Program-made: the position numbers and the translations under genes
Shown: positions 55,974-64,000 of the stretch, piece by piece
Position numbering within the stretch: the stretch's first letter is position 1
Layout: the number at the start of each line of letters is the position of its first letter
The notes under the pieces: generated by a model
Told to the model about the DNA's origin: nothing
Database searches by the model: none
The model's input: only the letters and a program-made list of their open reading frames with translations
NCBI GenBank assembly: GCA_947095585.1
Contig: OX352761.1
Coordinates: forward strand, 63,378,882-63,442,881
DNA length: 64,000 nt
DNA from: Nephrocerus scutellatus
Lineage: Eukaryota; Arthropoda; Insecta; Diptera; Pipunculidae
Direction: 5' to 3'

Positions 55974-57341
55974 CTCAGCGATTGATGATCAGTCTGTACA
56001 AGGAAATGTTACCCTTCTAGGTATGGTCTCATTTTCCGTATACCCCATACTACCGCCAAACACACCCTTTCGGTGACTGAGTAATTTCGCTCAGCGTCTG
56101 TAAGCGTTCGACTAGCGTATGCGATCACTCGCTCCTGGTTGTTTATTGTCTGCCAGAGTACCGCTCCAAGTCCATCGGCGCTAGCGTCCGTTTGCAGGAC
56201 GAACTGTCTGGTAAAATCAGGGCAGGCAAGAACTGGTGCCTCGGTTAGTTTCGTTTTCAACGTTTCAAATGCTTCCTTTTGGGCTTCTCCCCACGACCAC
56301 TTCTGGTTCTTTTTTAATAGTTTGAGACGAAGCGTCGATACCATGATGCGATTCCAATTATGCGACGAAGTTCCTTTATGTTTCGCGGGGGTACTAGCGA
56401 TTTAACTGCTTCATTTTTGTCGGGATCTGTGTGAATACCACTCTGATTGACCATGTGTCCAAGATATCGCATTTCTGCCTTGCCAAACTCGCATTTCTCA
56501 GCATTTATCTTAAGTCTGGCCGATTTCAAGCATTTAAATACCTCGGTTAGAGCAGCCATATGCTCAGCGAAGGTGCTTCCGATGATAATGATATCATCCA
56601 AGTAGGCGAACGCGTACGGTTCAAATTCCGGACTGATAATTCTGTCGAGCAGTCTTTGAAAAGTAGCAGGGGCTGAGTGTAACCCAAACGGCATGACTTT
56701 CCACTGGTAGAGTCCTCGACCAGGAACGGTGAACGCGGTATATGGTCGACTTGTTGCCTTCAGCGGTATCTGCCAGTATCCTTGCTTAAGGTCGATCGTA
56801 GAAATGTATTTGGCTCCTTTGAGCTTGTCGAGTATGTGGTAGCGGATATGCATCTTTGATTGAGATTTCGTTTAATTGTCGATAGTTAACGCATAGCCTC
56901 CAGGTACCTTGCTTCTTCTTGACCGATGAGTGAGCTATTTGGACTATTGGATGATTCGATTTTCCCTTCTGCCAATAATTGGTCGATCTCTTCGTTAATA
57001 ATCGCTTGCATCGCGGGGTTTCTTGGCACGTATCGCTGTTTGACCGGCCGCTGGTGTTTGAGTCGAATCTCATGCTCGGTGACACTGGTGGGTCCTTTAA
57101 CATTTTCAAACTGTGGCAATTCGATTTCCAGGAATTGGTTCAATTGCTGCTTTTCGGTCAGAAGACTTTGGATTACTGGTTGACTAGGTTCGGTTCGTAC
57201 TTTTATTGTATTTTTTCCTTGGTTAATGGTGAAACCAAATTTCGATAGGAAGTCGGTTCCTATTAGGAACTTGTCCATAAGTTCTGGTATGAAGACAAAC
57301 TCTTGGGTGTATGTTTGGCCTTCCCATTTCAATTGAATCAT
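55966..57341 (-). pseudogene. Gypsy-3 protease end, RT and RNase H start (composite element)
   Basis: The protease part (57341-56886) has only the second half, ELMDKFLIGTDFLSKFGF. The DTG block is missing because the zinc-knuckle region runs straight into it. The RT has [42 protein letters not shown] and an intact YLDDIIII near 56600, with frame breaks at ~56320 and ~56850. RNase H (56344-56009) has LQTDASADGLGAVLWQ and AVVWGIRKMRPYLEG, a stop, then TDHQSLRWL. It passes into BEL/Pao RNase H. Confidence 0.85.
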
Positions 57342-57424
57342 GTTTTTATTTTGTAACTGTTCATTGTAACATTCAATTGGTAATGTGTATGAGGCGTGCC
57401 TGAGGACAGTCGGGTCTGGGACGT

Positions 57425-58756
57425 CTAATGCCTCATGGGATTGGACGGCCCGCTGGCGTTTCCCGGTCTACATTGACCGTTGCGGTGCTGTATACCATAT
57501 ACGCCGCAGTATGAACAGAACTGTGGTCGTGCCTGTTGGCATTTCTTTCGAACATGCCTTGGTTGACCGCACTTCCAACAATGGGTTTTCCGTTTATATG
57601 CGCTGGTAAGTGGTATACCAATGGTGGGTATCTGGTCGTTGATCTGGCTGGTATGCTGTGGATATGTTACATCGTTGGCCACGATAGGGTATGTGACATT
57701 ACTGGCATGATGCGGATATGTTACATCGTTGGCCACGATAGGGTATGTGACATTACTGGCATGATGCGGATATGTTACATATGTTACATATGTTACATTG
57801 GTCGAGCTGACTGGATGGTCGTCTGGTATGGAACGGGCACCTGCTGGGGTGCTGGTGGATTATAATGTGTGTGTGATACAACTGCTGGTTGAAACGGTGG
57901 TGCTGTGTGACGAAATGGTGGTGCAGTAGGGCGCAGTGGTACTTGCCGTATCGACATCTGCGTAGGCCGCGACGAATGTTGTACGGTCGTCAAACACTCG
58001 AAGTTCTCGACGAGGGCGGTGAGTTCTGATAAATTTTGTGAATTCTCGGCGTTTAATGTAATGCCAGTATTCAGGGCGCAAGTTATCATAAATTCGCTGC
58101 AGCTTCTCGTCGGTCATGAGGGAAGTATGCCATCTCATCAGGGCCTGAATCGCAGTGATGAAATCCTTTCCTTTTTCTTTATTACCCTGTGTTCGATTTC
58201 GAATGCGGTCGAGTAGTTGTGAGTAGAATCGTGGAGGTAAAAAGAAACGGCGCAGTTCTTCGCTAAATGTGTCCCAGCTATTTAGCAATTCTTTATTGTT
58301 TCTGTACCACACTAGCGCGTTCCCTTTTAGTAATTCGGGTAGCGTGCGTACAATTCGGTCGAGAGGCAACTGGTAACAATCAGCCAGTTCTTCCACGCGT
58401 TCCAAAAATTCTAGTGGGTTGTTTGTACCTCCGTCGTACCTTACATTCCATTTCCTAACTTTGTCCGTTACCTCAGAGTCAGATGGACGATAGGCTAGCG
58501 GCTGCGAAGTACTTGCATCTACTGCTGGGTGGATGACTATGGGAATTTCGGCCATATTTCTGTTTGTTGCTGCTGTTTCCCCAGTCCGCAGGTCTTCACA
58601 AGATTTGAACTTATTTAATTCAGCTGCTAATTTCTTTCGTAGTTCATCTACGGTTCCTGTCTGGTCTATGCCACGACGTTCCAGTTCGCTGATCAGTTCT
58701 TCCTTTCTCAAAGAGTACACCCCAGATGCACTCAGTCCAGTGTCTGTGGTTGACAT
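57425..58756 (-). pseudogene. Gypsy-3 gag
   Basis: ATG at 58756 (MSTTDTGLSASGVYSLRKEE). A SAP-like motif (LRKEELISELERRGIDQTG, VDELRKKLAAEL) is followed by the Gag core VRKWNVRYDGGTNNPLEF, LVWYRNNKELLNSW and FFLPPRFYSQLL. After a frame break near 58050, a proline-rich spacer, a short tandem repeat (57650-57790) and a zinc knuckle (CWKCGQPRHVRKKC plus CSYCGVYG) follow. It is the same kind of Gag as in Gypsy-1 and -2 but clearly diverged. Confidence 0.85.
57650..57795. repeat. 54-bp tandem repeat in Gypsy-3 gag
   Basis: Two to three units of gatatgttacatcgttggcc, acgatagggtatgtgacatt, actggcatgatgcg, encoding VANDVTYP-type repeats, followed by a gttacatat 9-mer repeat. Confidence 0.8.
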
Positions 58757-59013
58757 TGCCAAAAAGGAGGTTTGTTGCTCGGGTCTGAATTTGGACACAC
58801 CCCGGTTGGTGCCCAGACTATGTCAGTCAGCTTTCACCAATATCAGCAACCTTTTCCCTTTGGTAGTTGGCTCGGTAGATGTCTCTTTCGTCAGTAATGC
58901 TAATGAAGCAGATTTTTTTTCTGCTGCTACTACTCTAAACGTTCACTTAGAGTAAGGCTGGTTCTAATTTTAATAATTTTTGGTGATGCGATCATTCGTG
59001 TCGTCTGCTTATA

Positions 59014-60300
59014 ATGGGTGTTTTTTTAGGAGGTTTGTTTTTCCGATAGATGTCGTTTTATTTTATGACAGTTGTTTTGACAGCTCAAAGTGGCATTTCT
59101 ACTCAGTATTGTTTGGCAAATCATTATGAATAGGTTAACTCCAGAACAACGTTTTCAAATCGTGGAAATTTATTTTCAAAATCAGTGTTCAATTAAAAAT
59201 GTTTATAGAGCACTTCGTGAATTTTATGGTGCACATAATCGTCCACCATAAAGAACGTAATTACCAAATTTCGGTCTACATTCACTCTTTTGGATGCCAA
59301 GCCACCGACAAGAATGAGAAGAGTTCGTACAGAAGAAAATATTGCTGTCGTTGAGGCCAGTGTCGAAGAAAACGACAATTTATCGATTCGTCGTCGTGCT
59401 CAGCAAATTGGACTTTGTCTATCGACTTTATGGAAAATTTTACGTAAAGATTTGGGTTTGGTGCCATACAAAATTCAATTGGTGCAAGAATTAAAGCCAC
59501 ACGACCATCGTTTGCGCCGTGAATTCAGTGATTGGTCGTTAAATCAATTGAACGAAGATCCATTTTTTTACCGTAAAATTCTCTTCAGTGATGAGGCGCA
59601 TTTTTTGTTAAATGGATACGTCAACAAACAAAATTGTCGCATTTGGAGCAAAGATAATCCACACGCCGTTCAAGAATTACCAATGCATCCTGATAAATGT
59701 ACTGTTTGGTGCGGTCTATGGGCTGGTGGGATCATCGGTCCATATTTCTTTAAAAATGAGGAAGGACGACGCGTTACCGTGAATGGAAATCGATACAGAA
59801 CCATGTTAAATGAGTTTTTGTTGTCAAATCTTGAAGATATGGATATGGATGAAATGTGGTTTCAACAAGATGGTGCCACTTGCCATACAGCACGTGAAAC
59901 AATCGACTTATTGAAAGAAACTTTCAACGACAACATTATTTCGAGAAATGGTCCGGTGAATTGGCCTCCGCGTTCGTGCGATTTGACGCCACTCGATTAC
60001 TTTTTGTGGGGATACGTGAAGTCATTGGTTTATGTGGATAAACCTCAATCGATTGACGCTTTGGAAACCAATATTCAACGTGTCATTGCTGACATACGCC
60101 CTCAAATGCTTGAAAAAGTGCTGGAAAATTGGACCTCCAGAATGACATTTGTGAAAAATAGTCGTGGTAGCCATATGCCAGAAATTGTGTTTAAATGCCA
60201 AAAAATTATCTACCAAATAAAAAAAAATTTTGGTCATTTCATAATTTTATATGTGTTTTATTCAAAAAAAAAATCGGCAACCTCTTAAAAAAACACCCGT
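59014..60300 (+). mobile_element. Tc1/mariner-superfamily element, complete
   Basis: 1287 bp with terminal inverted repeats: ATGGGTGTTTTTTTAGGAGG at the left and ACGGGTGTTTTTTTAAGAGG on the minus strand at the right. It is flanked by TA at 59012-59013 and 60301-60302, the superfamily's target duplication. It holds a single transposase gene with one frame break, so it is recent or only slightly damaged. Confidence 0.92.
59126..60288 (+). pseudogene. Tc1/mariner transposase with one frameshift
   Basis: ATG at 59126: MNRLTPEQRFQIVEIYFQNQ, a helix-turn-helix start typical for this group. A short deletion near 59250 shifts the frame (stop after HNRPP). From 59254 the second helix-turn-helix and the DDE/D domain are open: ILFSDEAHFLL (first Asp), WFQQDGATCHTA (second) and PPRSCDLTPLDYFLWG (third), with about 36 residues between the second and third. 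The stop at 60286-60288 lies next to the right inverted repeat. All catalytic residues are present; only the frameshift disables it. Confidence 0.88.
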
Positions 60301-60555
60301 TATTAAGAGTTGTTTTTGTATAACTACTGCGACCATTCTTGTCGTTTGTTTATATATAATTATTTTTTCTTGGTGATGCGACTATTCTAGTCGTCGACTT
60401 ATGTATAAACGGGCTCTAAATATATTTCGGTTGGTGCGACCATTCGTGTCGTCTGCTTAAAGTTATTGCGACCATTCGTGTCGTCGGCTTATATTAAAAT
60501 TATATAATTATTATATATATTTTTCCTCGTCGGTGATGTGACTATTCAAATATAG

Positions 60556-60600
60556 TCCCTGCTCGGGCGCCAAATTTGTAACGTCCCTGTTCGGGCGCCA
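60556..60600 (-). other. Two primer-binding sites 28 bp apart
   Basis: TGGCGCCCGAGCAGGGA (60556-60572, minus strand) is the Gypsy-3 site. TGTAACG (60577-60583), the start of an LTR, follows, then a second site TGGCGCCCGAACAGGGA (60584-60600). The 5' LTR of Gypsy-3 is reduced to about seven bases. Confidence 0.75.
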
Positions 60601-60603
60601 AAT

Positions 60604-61030
60604 CAATTACAGAAAATTATACACGAATTTTGGAACGTCTGGCATAAAGAATATTTATCAAGATTACAAATTCGTGTAAAATGGAATCAGGTGAAGGAAA
60701 ATATCGCTATTGGGGAATTGGTTCTAGTAAAAGACGAACGATTACCACCTAATCAAAGGAGATTAGGTCGCGTCATCGAAGTCCATGAAGGCAAAGACAA
60801 ATTAGTTCGAGTCGCTTCATTAAAAACTGCCAACGGAATCATCAAACGTCCGATTGTCAAATTGTGTCCATTACCTCGTCAAGAAGCAGCTGACGAAAGC
60901 GTATTTGAGCAGTTCAAATGGATAAAAGAACGTCGATTGCACACTAATCAAAATTCATTTCATTTCAGCTATGTACATATCCACCTTTATTCTTCAATCA
61001 ACAAACTTACCCCGCCGAGTAGGGGCGGCG
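60604..61030 (+). pseudogene. BEL/Pao integrase C-terminal domain (DUF5641-like)
   Basis: Plus-strand LERLAYKEYLSRLQIRVKW (partly out of frame), then IGELVLVKDERLPPNQRRLG, RVIEVHEGKDKLVRVASLKT and IKRPIVKLCPLP. This is the conserved tail of BEL/Pao polyproteins. The end NKLTPPSRGGV covers a purine-rich tract before the 3' LTR. It has the opposite orientation to the BEL/Pao half at 54301-55973, so it comes from another copy. Confidence 0.85.
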
Positions 61031-61440
61031 TAATAACCACAGAATTTGAACTGATCATGGAGGAAATGCTGATCAGTTCCCTTTTTACTTTAACCTATTA
61101 ATCTTTAATTTATCTATAATGAACATCTCTAGGACATCTGTACGACAAACAGAATGAAAGAATCACAACACTGATTGAAATTTATCCTGATATGCGAGTA
61201 CATCAGCCCGGGCGGGCGTCCGACTTGAAAAAAATTAAAACAGACCCTCATTGTACAAATGCAGTATTTCTAAAATTCCGGTTCGGTCACCGATCGAACC
61301 TATTTTCATTGTTAACAAAAAAGAACACATTTTTTTATCTTGCTTTTTCTTTTCTGAAGCTGCTAGGTTCACTTCCGTTTTTTCCTTTGCTGTAATTTTT
61401 CCTTTGTACATTTTTCATATATATTAATTTAATTAAAATT
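61031..61440. other. Possible BEL/Pao LTR remnant, otherwise featureless
   Basis: The sequence after the purine-rich ggcggcg could be the 3' LTR of the plus-strand BEL/Pao fragment, but no end or partner was identified. A gatcatggag/ctgatcag-type partial palindrome is near 61052-61078. Confidence 0.35.
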
Positions 61441-62400
61441 AAAGATAGGGCGTATCTCCAGTATACGGTTTTCCGGTATTTTGCCACGCCCCCTTTGCCA
61501 CGCCCACCGCCCACCGCCCACATTTTGTGGGTGGGGTCTTCCGGAAACGCCCCCTTTAGGTAGGAGGGGCATCTAAAGTTTTGAGTTTTTTTTTTCAGAA
61601 AAATGCATTTTTCCAAGTACTTTGAAGGAAGTGTTGGTACCAAATGATAGGTAATAAAAATACCTTTCATTTAAAAAAAAAAATCTCCATCTCCTCCCCC
61701 TTTGACAGAGTTAGAGTCCAAAAACTGACTTTTTATAAAAAGTCGAAGAGGGGGCGTATTCAAAAGTGGGCGGAGTAAATTTTAGTGTCAAATGAAAGGT
61801 AAAAACTAACTCTACACAGCCGTACTATTTTTATGGGCGTGGCCAAAGTTTAACGGAAGCTAGATTAATTTGAAATTGGTTTATGTGCAGTTTCATGTAA
61901 TTGAGTGGTATATCATATAATTGAGTTTTTCCCATACAAAAACAGGTGTTATATGGCAAACTCCATTATACGGTTTTCGAGATTTGGGTTTTCGGACATA
62001 TCTCACATGAAAGCCCCAACTGAGCAAATTTTGGAAATCGCCATCTTGTTTTCCGGAAACGCCCCCTTTAGGTAGGAGGGTCATCCAAAGTTTTGATTTT
62101 TTTTTTTTCAGAAAAACGCATTTTTCTGAGTTATTTGAAGGAGCTTTAGGGGTTAATTGGTAACAAATGAAAGGTAATATAGGTAAGTATCAATAAAAAA
62201 AAATGGGACCAATCAAACTATCCTTGCCAGTAGTAGAGCCAAATTTTCATAAAATTATCAAAAGGGGCGTTCCTAAAAGTGGGAGGGTCCTAAGTATTGT
62301 TGTCAAATGAAAGGTGAAAATAAGCGCTACACGGCCTTGCCATATCTAAGGGCGGGACTAAATTTTTACAATCAAGTTCAACAAAAATCAAATCAAACAA
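61441..62400. repeat. Unclassified interspersed repeat with internal direct repeats
   Basis: The block ttccggaaacgccccctttag, then gtaggaggg, catctaaag and a T-run with cagaaaaatgcatttttc, occurs at ~61549-61640 and again at ~62053-62147. Between and after them gggcgtggc and tcaaatgaaaggtaa motifs recur. No coding potential was seen. It may be a non-autonomous element, possibly related to the adjacent transposase. Confidence 0.6.
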
Positions 62401-62634
62401 TTATATAAATTTTGATCTGAATTATTCTTAAGTACTTAATAGTAGATATTATTAAAATGTAATTTTTAAAAGAAACAAAATTAACAAAACAACATTATAT
62501 TTATATATATTTATATTTTTTAAGCTTTTTCCACATCACCCTTGAGGTAAGCTTACAGATGCACATTTTTTTACATGCTATCCCCAGTAGGTATAATGCA
62601 TGAGTTCTGAAAATAACTTTTTTTTTTGCCTCTT

Positions 62635-63186
62635 TTACTCGTCCTGCTGCTCAGCGGGTTCGGGGTTGGGAACTGAGGGGTTGTATAACTTTCCCGCTGC
62701 CTTCATGAATTCCACGAATGGATCCACTTTGGCTACTTTACACATTTTTAAAAACATGTATTTCGCCAAATAGCCAACGAAAAAGTTTTTTCTTCGCCCT
62801 AAGGAACACATTGTCCTTTTGGCTGCACCCCAAGACGCCTCTATACGGATGGTACATGCACCTGTTGCCCCGTCAACAAAAGTTTTTGAATGGTTAACTT
62901 TTTGGTGAATGTAACCTTCATCTGCCAGGCAATCGTATGCTTTCCAACAATCAGATATGATTGTTGTTCCTGGCAGAATCCGTTCCTTAATTATTGGCAG
63001 GAGGGTCTCAGTATCTCGTTTTTCAACGGGCACCATAAAGCAAAGTCCTGTCCCGCGTTCAATGCCACCGAAGACCCACTGGCCTTCGATGTGGTGCCCA
63101 CGATGATACTTTCTTTTCCCGAATTTCGATTCATCAATTTCTTCTATTTTGCCTACCCCTCCTAGAGGTTGTTGGTTGATCGAAAC
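62635..63186 (-). CDS. Merlin/ISXO2 (IS1595-type) transposase-like exon, DD36E
   Basis: An open 183-codon segment ending at a stop (62635). It reads EEIDESKFGKRKYHRGH with the first Asp, QWVFGGIERGTGLCFMVPVE, IISDCWKAYDCL with the second Asp, and, 36 residues later, the Glu of RIEASWGAAKR. The catalytic set is that of Merlin-type DDE transposases. An acceptor-like TATATAG stands at the 5' edge and an in-frame stop lies just upstream, so this is probably a 3' exon. Upstream exons (zinc-binding N-terminus) are not in the window. No inverted repeats were found. It could be a transposon gene or a host-adopted derivative. Confidence 0.75.
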   Translation of the reverse strand, partial: VSINQQPLGGVGKIEEIDESKFGKRKYHRGHHIEGQWVFGGIERGTGLCFMVPVEKRDTETLLPIIKERILPGTTIISDCWKAYDCLADEGYIHQKVNHSKTFVDGATGACTIRIEASWGAAKRTMCSLGRRKNFFVGYLAKYMFLKMCKVAKVDPFVEFMKAAGKLYNPSVPNPEPAEQQDE

Positions 63187-63363
63187 CTATATAATTAATT
63201 TTAACATATATGATAAAATAATGAATAAAGGTATAAGAAAAGTGAATGTTGAAAAAATGTTATTACACAGTTAATGAAGTTTTTATACATGATTTTACGG
63301 AATATAAATGTTCTTTTTAAAAATCATGCAACACAAAAAGGAAATGATAAAGTATGTTTATAA
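63187..63363. other. AT-rich DNA, possibly intron
   Basis: Follows the putative acceptor site of the Merlin-like exon on the minus strand. No frame is seen. It ends at the Helitron-like terminus. Confidence 0.4.
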
Positions 63364-64000
63364 CTAGCTGTTCCCGGGCGCTTTGCTACCCGCTCACATG
63401 AACCCCCGGGGTAACGGCAGTACTATAGTCTATAACCTTTCTTCACCTGCCAATAATTTACGTTGACATTTTTTAAAAATACTTTTCTAAATCTCATGTT
63501 AAAATTTAACCTTTCTCCCCTTCCATCTAAACCTATAACTTTTCCCTACCTGCCAATAATATATCTTAAAAATTTCAAAAAATTCAGTTTAAAAATGTGG
63601 CTGATATTAGCATTTTACATTCCCTGTGTGTAAAATAAAATAACTACTAATCAAATGCAGTTTTCGTGAAAATCTGAAGAAAATCGGGTTATTTTTTTTA
63701 ACACACCTGTATGCAATTTGTGAAATGGTGACCCCTTGACCCAAGATTCTGACCACTTTCAAAATATACCTATTTAGTGCCCATTATGGTATAAAACCCC
63801 TACGCAAAGTTTGAACCCGATTGCTTCATAAAAACATGCGATTTGTAGAAACAATAAAAAAAATTCATATGGTGACCCCTTGACCTAGGAGTCTGACCAC
63901 TTTCAAAATGTCCTATTAATTGCCTTTTATGGTAGAAAACCCATATGCAAAGTTAGAACGCGATCGGTTGAAGGGTTTGGCAGTCTATACCGGACATACA
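63364..64000 (-). mobile_element. Helitron-like element, 3' end, continuing beyond the window
   Basis: On the minus strand it ends CGGGTAGCAAAGCGCCCGGG, AACAG, CTAG, followed by T. This is the same type of terminus (GC-rich hairpin plus CTAG) as the Helitron at 16902. Inside lies a direct repeat of ~145 bp with gtgaccccttgacc, ctgaccactttcaaaat and caaagtttgaacccgat (63727-63870 and 63870-63990). No helicase was recognised. The other end lies outside. Confidence 0.65.

Larger units (their letters stand above)
58980..60555 (-). repeat. Gypsy-3 leader with diverged tgcgaccattcgtgtcgtct repeats
   Basis: Five or six units of about 28-60 bp built around gcgaccattcgtgtcgtctg, cttata (58985, 60329, 60376, 60438, 60466, and a last one at 60533). 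They occupy the region between the primer-binding site and gag. The mariner-type element lies within the first two units. Confidence 0.7.

Noticed and set aside
61335..61670. 111-codon minus-strand frame
   Set aside because: Lies in a non-coding interspersed repeat. The composition follows the repeat and it is not preserved in the second repeat copy.

Overview
The window reads as repeat-dense DNA of an arthropod, most likely an insect. It holds the families such genomes carry (several Gypsy lineages, BEL/Pao, RTE-like, CR1-like and Jockey-like LINEs, a Helitron, a mariner-type element, a Merlin/ISXO2-type transposase). It has no bacterial operon structure and no recognisable single-copy host gene, apart from one possible transposase-derived exon near the right edge. 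Species cannot be named from the sequence.

Left part (1-14389): a minus-strand Gypsy family (here Gypsy-1), present as duplicated units. Units A (from the window start to 5289) and B (5290-12667) carry the same RTE-like LINE in the same integrase position. In B the LINE is complete (5597-8861) and bounded by a 13-bp target duplication. Unit C (12668-14389) is an ~877-bp tandem duplication of the gag start, primer-binding site and LTR of B, followed by the rest of a full LTR.

14390-25398: a plus-strand CR1-like LINE (14770-16900 and 24103-25150), split by a minus-strand Helitron (16902-18830) and a decayed minus-strand Gypsy of K02A2.6/Mag appearance (about 19000-24102).

25399-43763: the centrepiece. 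A second Gypsy family (Gypsy-2) is arranged LTR-internal-LTR-internal-LTR on the minus strand, bounded by a TGTG target duplication inside a minus-strand LINE. Each internal region encodes a SAP-like/Gag/zinc-knuckle protein, protease, RT/RNase H and integrase. Between integrase and the 3' LTR lies an extra ORF resembling a Ulp1/SENP (C48) SUMO protease, ending in a Ser/Arg-rich tail. Both internal copies share catalytic lesions in protease, RT and integrase, while the Ulp1-like catalytic residues remain. LTR2 carries a separate solo LTR.

43764-54000: LINE fragments, short arrays of a ~118-bp satellite, a solo LTR related to Gypsy-1 (from 46498), a decayed plus-strand Gypsy, a perfect 306-bp tandem duplication, and two internally deleted LINEs joined head to tail.

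54001-64000: a minus-strand composite in which a BEL/Pao 3' half (LTR, integrase, RNase H) is joined to a Gypsy 5' half (RT, Gag). A 1287-bp mariner-type element sits in the Gypsy leader. It is followed by a plus-strand BEL/Pao integrase tail, repeat DNA, a Merlin/ISXO2 DD36E transposase exon, and the terminus of another Helitron-like element running off the window.
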